DNA of 64,000 nucleotides from Ailanthus altissimus (lineage: Eukaryota; Streptophyta; Magnoliopsida; Sapindales; Simaroubaceae). The DNA is taken from contig OX327699.1 in the NCBI GenBank assembly GCA_946807835.1, positions 2,411,001 to 2,475,000 of the forward strand, in the 5' to 3' direction. The position numbers and the translations under genes are program-made. Shown piece by piece: positions 48,110 through 58,321 of this stretch. Each line of letters opens with the position of its first letter. Within the stretch, counting starts at the first letter, position 1. The notes beneath the pieces are model-generated. The model was not told where the DNA came from and searched no databases. It saw only the letters and a program-made list of their open reading frames with translations.

Positions 48110-51100
48110 ATGGCCTGCGTATTATCTTCTTCTTCACTTGCTTTCCCCGAAATAACTCAAAATCGCTTAACTCGTTCATCTCGCTCAGATAAACTCACTT
48201 CTCTCTCATGGACCTCTTCATTTCCGGGTATCAACATCTCAATCGAATCAATCACTCGCCTTCCCACTCCCACTCTCAAGAAGGTACACACTTTCTCTTA
48301 TCCTCTTTATTTTATACTTTCTGTTTGACTTCCTGGAAAATTATGATGGAAAAGAAAAGAAAGATAAATTTTGGATAAATTATGTTATTTTGGTGTCTTA
48401 GAAATGGGGATTCAACTACAGGTAATTATTAGCATAAAGTTAAAAGCTTTGTTATCTCTTCTTTTCTACATTTTCCTGGGACCAAACAGGGGCTCTGGTT
48501 TTATTTAGAGGGGCATTTTGTGATTTTCCATGAATACTGTAGTTTCTTTAATAGAATAAATTTCTACTTTTGAATCCCTATTGATTGCTTTACAAACATA
48601 CATTATTTATTTTAATTTTGTGTTTAATCTAATTGATTGAATCAAAAAATTATGTTGTAAACAGAAGGATGCCAGAAAATATCCGACTGGTCAAAAATTT
48701 CACGGAAAAATACGAGATTCATTTAGACCAATTTAACAATTTTGTTGCTTTTATTTTAGAAGTATTTGTGTTGATAATAGTGTTAGGTTTATGTTGATAT
48801 ATAAGTGTTTTGATATATATGCCATTTAATATAAGGCCTTGTAATCAATGATTGTTTAAACAAATAATAGAACATGGATTGCTGAGCTTGTTTAACAAAC
48901 TAGTCATATATGGTTGACATGAATTAACTGATACATTTATCACCATTTTTAACACTAATTTGTTAGTAGTTTGTCATTTGAATATGATGTGAAAACTATA
49001 AATTGTCTTAATACAAGTTTTTTAGATTACATTATATGATTAGTTATGAACTAAATATCCTCAAAATCAATAGTTTTAGGCATGATTAGCAAATACGAAT
49101 CAAACGGGTCAGTATATGTGAGGTCATTAATTGGTTGACATGACATGACTGGTTGATCAGGTCAATTATTGGTCAAATTTGTTGAGATTGGTTAACTTGA
49201 ATTTACACGTCTAATTATCATGTCATACAGGCAATCCAAATACTCAAAACATTATTAGACAAACCTTTGTCCATTAACTTTGTGCTAGATTGGAGTCATA
49301 ATTGTTGCTTGTGTCAAATGTTATTAACCCTATTTGTTTAATGAACTCAATAGGAGCTTGTTCACTTGAGAGTTTTAGGCGAATAGTTGATTTATAGGGA
49401 ACTTGGATTAGAGACTAATATGATATCAATTTTAATTTGCAATGCCTGGAAACAGGTTCTCTTATAATATCATATGCTCACATATAAGTCAGCTTTGTGG
49501 ATTTTAAATGAATGCTTTTCTGTGAGGCAATTGATGGTTCCAATGCAATCTTGTTATGCTGATTTTATAAACCATGTCCTTCACGTTCTGGAGCAAACTA
49601 AAAATATGCTCTTTAATTGTTGAAGGTTGGGTGTCATTGAGCACACGATGCTTTTGAGTAGCTGGTCATGTGGTGCTTTTCTTGGACATATCTGTGCAAG
49701 CTAGTCAAAGGCCTTACCCCTCAGTAACCATGTGTTGGACAATCTAACTTTCCAACTCTCCTTCCCCTGCTAAAGAGGCTCATGAGTCTTTTTCAAATGT
49801 AGCAATAAGATGCATACCTCATGTTTGAGCCATTGCATTGGAAATACAAGAAAATGCATACTACGAACTAACCTTAGACTTACCCCTAGTTAATACTACA
49901 AGGCCTGGCATGGGCAAGAAATACGCCATCCACAAGCTTGTTCATCAGAGTTATATGCTTTTGGAGTTCTGTTTTATTAGCTGAATGAAACTATCTATTT
50001 TCCTCTCTATCGTATGTTTCTAGATGGTGGGTGCTAGCAATAACATAATCAATTAACTGTTGAATCAGCAAAGGTCAAATTTACAGTTTAGATGGGAACA
50101 TCTTGGGAATGTGATGAATTTGCTTTAGTCCCTGCATTTCATGTTTTAGATGAAGAATATAAAGTTATGATGTAGCAACATGCCTTGGATTGACGGGAGA
50201 GTGGGGAAACTTGAGAGGCAGGTGAGAAGTCAGTGGTATTCTCACTGGGCATTGTTGTCAGAGCTCATGTCAAGGATATGTCTTTGTAAATGTGTTTCAA
50301 TAGGAGTCATAGGGTGATTTTTGCATGAGGTACAGTTATATGGCAGGTTCGAACCCTTAAGTCTGATGATTCATCCAGACAAAGCATAATGCTAGTCATT
50401 AAAAAGCAAAACCTGAGTGCGGTTGTTTTTTACTGGGATGCATGAGCTTAACAAACCTTCTTGTTTAGTTTTTTATGACCTGGACATTAAACATAGTTTC
50501 TGCTCTCCCGTACTGCACATGAATCCATCTTGCTCATTTCTGATGTTTTAATTACTATGAATTTTCTATTTCCAAAACAGCTTATTCCGAACAGGGAAGA
50601 TATTCCATCTGTTCTTAGTAATATGAAGTTGGAATTAATACAATCGGTCAACTCAAATATTGAAATGATACAAACATTTGCTAATTGTCATGTCGCTATA
50701 ACATTAGCGCATCGGATTACATTTTGGATGACTCCAAAAAGAAGAATATTTCCGACATAGAAAAAATTATTCACTTACAACTTGGAGAGTAAAAGAAAGA
50801 AGAGAAAACAAACAGAAATAAAAAGTAATTTGATGAAACTATTATTTAGTAACACCTAATCTTTGATCCTTCATTGTTCTCTAATCTACAAACCCAAATA
50901 TTGTGTAAAAAATGGGTTGTTGATTCTACCCCTTATATTTATATTTGAGTAATGCTAGGCATCTCTAATTGTATCTCAAATTATATTTTAAAAAGTGATG
51001 TGTCAAGTAAATTGGGTGATGAAGTAGTGAAAATTGTAAAATCATTTATTACGCACAATGTTTGTTTGACACGTCACTTTTTGAGATACAATTTGCAATG

Positions 51101-52723
51101 TCTAGTATTATGATTATATACAATAAATGTATTTGCATTCAATCTTTAAAACACAATTTCAACGGTTAAAATGAGGGTTGACATGATCGTGGTTAAAAAA
51201 GTTAAAACGCCTTAAATTTTAGCTATTTTCAAAAATTTTCCATTTCTTTTTTTTTTTTTAAGAAAATATTAATAAAGTGTGAACCCTACCCTTAACATTA
51301 ACTATTAATCTTTTCTTTCTTTTTTCTTTCCTCTGACAAAAATTTAAATGTGTGTTGGCAAGACTTTTTCTTTCCGAAAATGTTCATACTTGGTACTCTT
51401 TTCCATTTTTCTTATGCTGATAAACGATCACTTCTTGGACTGGTGGAAATTTGTATCCACCATGTGGTCTTTGTAAATATTTTCCAATTCTTTGTTGGTG
51501 CTGACAAAAAGGGTTGACTATCTCTTGAATAAGTGAGATTGCAGTAAAATGCATAGGCGTTTGAGTTGGATCTTTCACATCTGATCTTGCCCCATTAATT
51601 CCTATCAAACTGCATTTGCTATTTGCTATTTGCTATTGGTAAGCAAAAATAGAACTTGGATTTCTATGCATAAGGCTTAATAATTTAGTTGTTGTCACTT
51701 AGAAGACTTCATTATGCACTCTGGCAGCATCAAATGCCATTCTCGAAGTTTCATTTAGTTGGCTATCAAGTTTAGGATGTGAAGCCTTCTTCCTTGATTA
51801 TTGGCAACCAGTAATTTGTATGATTAGCATTTGCATAAATGCTTATATTTTTGCTAGTGCTTATACTTTCGCCAATTGTAATTGCAACAGTGTTGATTTT
51901 AGAAAGAACAGTTAGCAATATTTTTTCTCTGCAAGTTGTTTTCCCAAAAGTAATTGACTTGTATTACTCAGTTTGTAGATACTGAAAAGTCCCATGGCTA
52001 TGAAACACTACAGTTTTAGCATTCTCCTTACTAAACTTTCGAGTCATTAGTTATGGCAAATTTGATTTGAGGTCTTTGGTGTTGATGCCAAGAATTCTTA
52101 GATGGGCTCTTTTTATGCCGCTATAGAATTCTGGTCGCTGGTGTTTCTCTTTAATGCTATTAATAACACTTTTCTGTTTCCTATTCAAGACAAAGTAAAA
52201 GATGCTAAGAGAGCTAACTAGCTAGGTTAGTTGGCACCTACTAACAATGATAAAGTAAAGATCAATGTCAGCGTCAGTTTACTTATGGAGGAAAAGTAAC
52301 TAATTCTTTATTTTGTAATATTTTTAGGATTGTTTTGTTCAAGCTGCCTGGACACGGAGATCACGGGGTGAACTTGAAAAGAGACCTAATCGCAAATCAT
52401 GGAAACAGAGGACAGATATGTATATGAGGCCGTTTTTACTTAACGTTTTCTTTTCTAAGAAATTTATACATGCAAAAGTGATGCACCGAGCGACCAGTAA
52501 AGTGATATCAGTTGCTACCACAAATGCTAAGGATCTCAGAAACACTTTGCCATCTCTCACTGATCACAATGCCTGTAGAATTATAGGGAAGCTGATTGCC
52601 GAGCGGTCTAAGGATGCAGATGTCTATGCATTGGCTTATGAACCCAGAAAGGATGAGAGGATTGAAGGTAAGCTTGGTATTGTTCTCGATACAATTAAGG
52701 AGAACGGAATTATTTTTGTATGA
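48110..52723 (+). CDS. uL18 (ribosomal L18p/L5e) family protein, probably organellar, 189 aa, 2 exons
   Basis: Exon 1 is 48110..48283 (58 codons, donor AAG|GTACAC); exon 2 is 52328..52723 (131 codons plus TGA, acceptor tttttag). The intron is 4044 bp, phase 0. Exon 1 starts MACVLSSSSLAF and is rich in Ser and Thr with few acidic residues, as expected for a plastid or mitochondrial transit peptide. Exon 2 has a basic lead (ELEKRPNRKSWKQRTD) and an L18p-like fold: PFLLNVFFSKKFIHAKVMH, ISVATTNAKDLR, ACRIIGKLIAERSKDADVYAL, and EGKLGIVLDTIKENGI at the C-terminus. In bacterial-type ribosomes uL18 binds 5S rRNA. Whether this divergent member is a ribosome subunit or a related factor cannot be told. 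An upstream TTG frame extends to 48092, but the ATG at 48110 is the likely start. Confidence 0.8.
50950..51110. mobile_element. MITE in the intron of the uL18-like gene
   Basis: Imperfect terminal inverted repeats of about 45-55 bp: taatgctaggcatctctaat...gtatctcaaa at the left and the complement of atctcaaa...gacattg...ctagtatta at the right. Inside are aagtgatgtgtcaa and its inverted counterpart ttgacacgtcactt. About 160 bp, no coding. Flanking TA at both ends could be the target duplication. Confidence 0.7.
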
Positions 52724-52861
52724 GCCTATTCCTGTTTATTGCTTTATCTGGTGAGTGAAGCTTACATCAGAAACATAGATGGGTTCTCTCCCAAATTCAT
52801 GTTTTGTTTGAGATTGCTGGTAGAAGTTTCTGTGATAGATCTGTGCATACTTTACCCATCA

Positions 52862-53204
52862 ACCTCTATTGTGTATTTAACCTCACATCTTGGATGTTTA
52901 GCTCTTAACTAAATAGTGCTGTATAGCAATTACTTCTCAAACTCTGGAATTAAATTATTTGAATTCTGAGGTTCGTTATCTAGGTGATTTTATCCTTACA
53001 CAAAGTCAATGCTACATTCTTATCTCCAAAACTACCTCTTTTGTGTATTTAACCTCACATCTTGGATGTTTAGCTCTTAACTAGATAGTGATGTAAAGCA
53101 ATTACTTCTCAAACTCTGTATTAAATTATGTGAATTCTGAGGTTCATTATCTAGGTAATTTTATCCTTACACAGTCAATGCTACATTCTTATGTCCAAAA
53201 CCAT
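52862..53204. repeat. 172-bp tandem duplication just 3' of the uL18-like gene
   Basis: Copies begin near 52862 and 53034. Both contain tgtatttaacctcacatctt, gaattctgaggttc and aatgctacattcttat, with few differences. It starts about 140 bp after the stop codon, so it may overlap the 3' untranslated region. Confidence 0.85.
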
Positions 53205-53528
53205 GAATCTATATTGTCAGCAGTCCAATTCCCTTTGATCCCTTTGGTGTACCAAACAAGTTTTTTATAAAGTTACTTTATTATTAGGTTTTATTTCGCT
53301 AGTGAAGTAAATTTCACCTCTTGGTTCCCCACCTTCCTAAATCAAGTGACTCCTGAATTTGCCTTATAACCATCTGAGAAAATATTTTGTACTATTTTTT
53401 ACATATGGATTTGATACTTTTTAACATTTTCAGATTGAAATTTTCTGTATTTAGATTACTCTCTGCATAATTCAGATGAGTTTTGGACCTTTTATTCCTA
53501 TTACATAGAATCTATACCTTACTTAAAT

Positions 53529-54192
53529 GGCTGCCAAGCTTATGGCGAAAGCATGTCAACGTAGGCACACTGCTCCTCAGAATGCATAGATAGAAAGCTA
53601 GAAATTTGTTAAAAGCGTGGGGGCTATCTGACAAACTTAATTGAATCAAAGAATGACATTGAAGTGTACCCCTCTTCTTGATGAACTTTTATATTGGACG
53701 AATTCCATTGAATGTGATTCTGATGCACATTGTCTTAAGTTGTCTCTCTAGAGAAGAACCACTTTGTCTGATTGTGTGCACGCGCGAGCGCGTTATGATT
53801 CTCACCCTTGTTGTCCAAATGAGGAAAGGAGTTCAAGTCCCTTAATTGGTATGGGGGCATTTATATAAGATTAGAACTAGAATATATTTGATTTAGGTTG
53901 ATTTTGAACCACAGACAGAAGGTGTGAGAGAATGGTCGTGGGAAGTCCAAGAAGGATAAGTAAATTATAATATGATTACAGTAATGGAGTTTTAATCTCA
54001 AATATTTAAAACTAGAGGGCCCTTCATAATTTTAGCCAATCTTAATGATTCTTATTTTGATAAAAGTTCTCTTTTGTTCTTATTTATCTTAAACCTTTAA
54101 ATCTTTAGTTGGCATATGAAGTAAGTTCGTAGTTTTTTTTTTCCTTTTTATTTAGTCATGTCATAAAGTAGAAATTTAATTTAAATGCAATG
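53529..54192 (+). repeat. Segmental duplication, copy 1 (empty site)
   Basis: Direct copy of 57189..57778 joined to 61324..61507. Shared blocks include agcatgtcaacgt, gcatagatagaaagctagaa, agaatgacattgaagtgtac, catttatataagattagaac, taatggagttttaatctcaa and, across the insertion point, agccaatcttaatgattc. This copy lacks the gypsy element. Confidence 0.85.
53786..53855 (+). repeat. tRNA(Pro)-like insertion in segmental copy 1
   Basis: The ~70 bp starting gagcgcgttatgattctcac and including gagttcaagtccc are absent from copy 2, where gcacgtgc runs straight into ggggcatttatataag. The tatgattctc and gagttcaa elements resemble the D-arm/anticodon-stem and T-arm of plant tRNA-Pro, but the anticodon loop is broken. 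It is a relic or short SINE, not a functional tRNA. Confidence 0.4.
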
Positions 54193-54279
54193 AACTCAAT
54201 TTGTTTGAATTTTTGTTCAAAATTATCGGTTGAATGAAGTATAAAAAGCAATTTTTTAATAAGGAAAAAAAAAAAGCAT

Positions 54280-54600
54280 TCCGAAACGTGCGCTAAAAAT
54301 ATCTATCCAAGGTGTTGAGCACTTTTGCTTGAATGAAATGGTCGACATTATTGTAAAAGAAGTTTATATTTTTCTCATAAAAAATAAGTACTTTTAAAAA
54401 ATAAGCACTTTTAAGTGTTCAATACTTTTGTGGAATACTTTTTAGTTTAAAATTATTAAGTGCTCGACACAAGTGTTGAGTACCTTTTGCTTTAAAATGA
54501 AGTGCTTCACACTTCTGTTTGAAAACTACTAGTGTTTGACAAATGTGTCGAACGCTTTTGGTTTGATAGAAGTGTGACTTCACATGAAATTCTATTCATG
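54280..54600. repeat. Degenerate short repeats
   Basis: Variants of agtgttgagcacttttgctt and aagtgcttcacacttc recur several times with changing spacing. No coding potential. Confidence 0.5.
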
Positions 54601-54826
54601 AATGATTATTTTGATCAAGAGTAATTTCGGTTTTTGGAGTTAAGAGTTTTGAATTTGGGCTCAACGAAAATTTTAAGAGTGTTTTTAGAGAGAGAGAGAG
54701 AGAGAGAGGGGTTTAGAGTTGAAGTGAAATGACTACATTTTCTCTTTTGGCAAAAGAAATGAAATTTTTTAGAATTTAATTGAAATATTAAAAGCACAAT
54801 TGGCCACGTTCTTTCATTGATTAAGT

Positions 54827-55987
54827 GACTGTTTGGTTAGATTTTTTTATTTATTAAAAAAGTTTTTTTAATGTTAAAAGTTATTTTTAAATTTTTTATG
54901 ATATTTGATTATAATTAAAAAAGAACTTTTAAAAATTAAAAAAATTATTTTATTTTTATTTGTAAAAGTTCAAATTTTGACTTTTAAGAATAGATTTTTT
55001 TATTCTTGATAAAAATAAATTATATTCAACTAATATATTTTTAATATTTTCTTAAAATGCATCATATTTTCAATTTTTCGTATTTCTACAATTATCATAT
55101 GCTTGCAATTGGAAAAGAACTTTTAAAAATTAAAAAAAAACTATTTTGTCTCTATTTGTAAAAGTTCAAATTTTAACTTTTGAGAGTAAATCATATTCAA
55201 CTAATATATTTTTAATATTTTCTTAAAAAGCATCATATTTTTAAATTTTTTGTATCTTTACAACTATCATATTCTTATAAGAATCTACCAAAATCTTTTA
55301 TTGATTATTTTAATTTCAATTTTTTTTATCAAATATATTAATTTATATTAATTATTTGATTATTATGTATTAATTTTACTTGATTTTTATGTTTAATATT
55401 TGTATAATGTCATATATACCCTAATAATATTTTTTTATTTTCATAGTGTATCCTTAACAAAATAAACTTTATTTAACTAATATATTTTTAATATTTTCTT
55501 AAAGTCATTATATCTCTAATTCTTCGTATCTCTATAACCATTATATTCTTACAAGAATTTACCAAATTTTTTTATTGATTATTTTATTTTTTAAAATAAA
55601 AATAAGTATTATTTTATTTTTAATTTTTTTACCAAACATATTAATTTATATTAATTCTTTGATTATTATGCATTAATTTTACTTTATTCTTATATTTATA
55701 AAATTGAATTTGAGAAAATAAATAATAAATTTAAACTTATATTTGAATTTTTTTTTGGATTGTTTAGATTTTAAATATAAGTTTTATTAAGTGTCATTTT
55801 TAGTAATTTAATAACAGAGAAACACTTTTAACAATATATAACCAAACGATCTAGTATTTCAAAAGAGTTTTTTTCATTGATAGTTAAACGATTAATGATT
55901 TTTTCTTAAAATCTCTATTTCTAAAAGCTCAACTTTGAAAAGTTCAACTTTTAAAAATTTCATTTGAAAAGTTCAACCAAACGAGCC
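54827..55987. mobile_element. PIF/Harbinger-like non-autonomous element, ~1.16 kb
   Basis: The ends gactgtttggttagattt and the complement of gttcaaccaaacgagcc form imperfect terminal inverted repeats of the ggcttgtttggtt type, and tta lies close outside both ends, as expected for this superfamily. The interior is AT-rich, with about three diverged internal repeats containing ttcaactaatatatttttaa (near 55027, 55196, 55473). No transposase. Confidence 0.55.
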
Positions 55988-56569
55988 TTAAAAGTATTTT
56001 AATATTCCTCTTATTTTAAGAAAATAACCATTATATTAAAACTGCCTCGTGTTCTCATTTTTTGAGTTATGGGGAGTGATAACAATAGAAAGATGTTTAT
56101 AAATAGTTGAAAAAGTGTTTAACGGCCCCTAAATCTATAATCTTGATTTTTTCATAAAAAACACCATCATTTTAAAGATCACACAAAGTTTAAAAGAGCC
56201 AAACACATAATTCAGATACAACAACTCTTTTAAGCATCAATGGCCGGAGGTTAGTAATCTGTTTTATTTTCGTATCTGATTTATATGTTATTTAAGTTTT
56301 GAAGCATGTTTAGATTGATATTTAGATTCTAACAGTTGGTATTAGAATATGTTTTACCTTTGGTTTGATGTGTTTGTAATTCGACGTATTGTTTTTTGGC
56401 AATTACTAAAATTTTGATTGAATTAATTTTTTTATATATCTTTTTATGAAAATCGAAGTTAGAAATCATTAAAAAATTAATTTTCTAACATGTTTGTGAT
56501 ATGAAATGTTAAATTTGGTTTCCAATAAGAGTAATAAAATTAGAAACCAAAAAATCGAACCGAGCCGAA

Positions 56570-56865
56570 AAATTTAGTTTTTAATTAAATAATATTTTTT
56601 GCACGTGGCATTCATTTATTGGATAATTAAAAATATTAACATACACTTAACCACACATAATCCTCCTTAAATTAAAAAAAATAAAAAATTCTTATTTTTT
56701 AAAATCGAACTGGACAGAACCGAAAAAAATGGTTCGATTTTCAACTATAAAAAAACTAGTTTTAATTTTTTTTCTTTCAAAAAATTGAACTAGTCCAGTT
56801 CGAATTTCAAAAAAATCGAACTGAATTGAATCGAACCGGATCAGACTATACTCACCCTTAATTTA
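56570..56865. mobile_element. hAT-type terminal sequence
   Basis: Alternating aatcgaact / ggttcgattt strings ending gaaccggatcagactatactcaccctta; in reverse complement taagggtgagtatagtc..., a style seen at hAT non-autonomous ends. The other end was not found. Confidence 0.35.
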
Positions 56866-56934
56866 AGAGGTTTAGAAACTATCGATTTTGAAACCGGGTC
56901 AAATGGATTAAAATTTGAGTAAAAAAAAAAAGGT

Positions 56935-57188
56935 CAGGAGGTTGAAAACATATTTTTCTTACTCGGCCTCATCTATGTTTTAGTAATTAGAAAGTCTTAT
57001 AAATTTTGCAAATAGGCTTGCAAAATTGGTTTTTCTCGTTCAACCCTTCTAGCATTTATTAATTACAATTTAATTCTAATATTTTTAAAATTTACAAACA
57101 GACCTAACAAATTAGATTTTCATCAGCCCCTAAAACTTTTATATAATTAAAGTTTGGTAAAAAACTTTGTAATATTTACCTATTTATT
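56935..57188. repeat. Degenerate ~90-bp repeats
   Basis: Three diverged units with tttttctyactcggcc / tttttctcgttcaaccc, tattaattacaattt and attttgcaaataggc. Similar wording occurs near 27450-27610. Confidence 0.45.
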
Positions 57189-57778
57189 GGCTGCCAAACT
57201 TATGGTGAAAGCATGTCAACGTGGGCACTGCAGCTCAAAATGCATAGATAGAAAGCTAGAAATTTGTTAAAAGTATGGGGGCTTTTGACAAACCTAATTG
57301 AATTAAAGAATGACATTGAAGTGTACCACTCTTTTGAATGAAATTTTATATTGGGCAAATTCCATTGAATCACATTCTGATGCACATGGTGTTAAGTTGT
57401 CTCTTTAGAGAGCCACTTTTATCTGGTTTTGTGTGTGTGCACGTGCGGGGCATTTATATAAGATTAGAACTAGAATATAATTGATTTAGGTTGATTTTGA
57501 TGAACTCTTAAACTAAATGGGTCAGAATTTTTTTTTAACAGAAAATGAATAACATTTGATTATAAATACGTTGGAGTTGAGTCGATTATGGCAATTTTTA
57601 TTTATTGAAATGTATCAAATTTTAAAAATTAGCAGCTCTCTTCAAAAATAAATCCAATGTTAAGTATTTATCCGTGTAGTAGAAAACGTAGTATAATACT
57701 TAAATAAATTATAATATGATTAAAATAATGGAGTTTTAATCTCAAACATTTAAAATTAGAGGGTTTAGCAAGCTTTAA
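57189..57778 (+). repeat. Segmental duplication, copy 2, left part
   Basis: Counterpart of 53529..54045. It is interrupted at ...agcaagctttaa by the gypsy element; the remainder resumes at 61324. Confidence 0.85.
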
Positions 57779-58295
57779 TATCACGCTCCAAATTCTCAAG
57801 TAATTATTTGAATATTTGACGCGCGACATTACCATTAAGAGGATATTTAGCCTGTTGTGGTTACATGAGCTTGAGTTTCTAGAAGGCTCAATTAACTTGT
57901 ATTAAGGTCACATTTGTGTGATAGGTGAGAGAGTATTCTAGAGATGACATATTCTCTAGAATATTCTTGTGGCAGGTGACATCTTTGGAATATTTCATTA
58001 TATATTCTCCTCTTTAAATATAGACTGTTAGATTATATGAATCATAACCATCCATTATATATAGCTTTAGCTATAAATAGATGGAGCTTTCATTTGAGCA
58101 AACAATCCTTTAAACACTCAAGAGTTGTATTTTTATAGCTTTGTAATCTCTCTTTAGTAATAATATACGAGAGCATTCTCTCAAGTACTTGATGTGCTTC
58201 TTCTTCATCTATTTCTTTGGTTAATTCATCTTGTGGGCTACTTAGTACTTGAAAAGTGTCTAAAGCCGCCCGGGTTCGAAAAATAGTCTGTGACA
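57779..58295 (+). repeat. 5' LTR of the gypsy derivative
   Basis: 517 bp. The TATA box is gctataaatagatgg (about 58069-58083). It ends gtctgtgaca; the expected TG at the start has mutated to TA. It aligns end to end with 60805..61323. Confidence 0.9.
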
Positions 58296-58296
58296 A

Positions 58297-58310
58297 GTGA
58301 TATCAGAGTG
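58297..58310 (+). other. Degraded primer binding site
   Basis: gtgatatcagagtg differs from the initiator-Met-tRNA site tggtatcagagc at a few positions. It sits directly after the LTR. Confidence 0.6.
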
Positions 58311-58321
58311 GGTTCAAAGAA

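Noticed and set aside
50530..50760. Possible extra exon in the uL18-like intron (after ccaaaacag)
   Set aside because: Joining exon 1 directly to 52328 keeps phase and gives a complete protein; the candidate has no family similarity.
53786..53855. A functional tRNA-Pro gene
   Set aside because: The anticodon stem-loop is expanded and no acceptor stem closes it.
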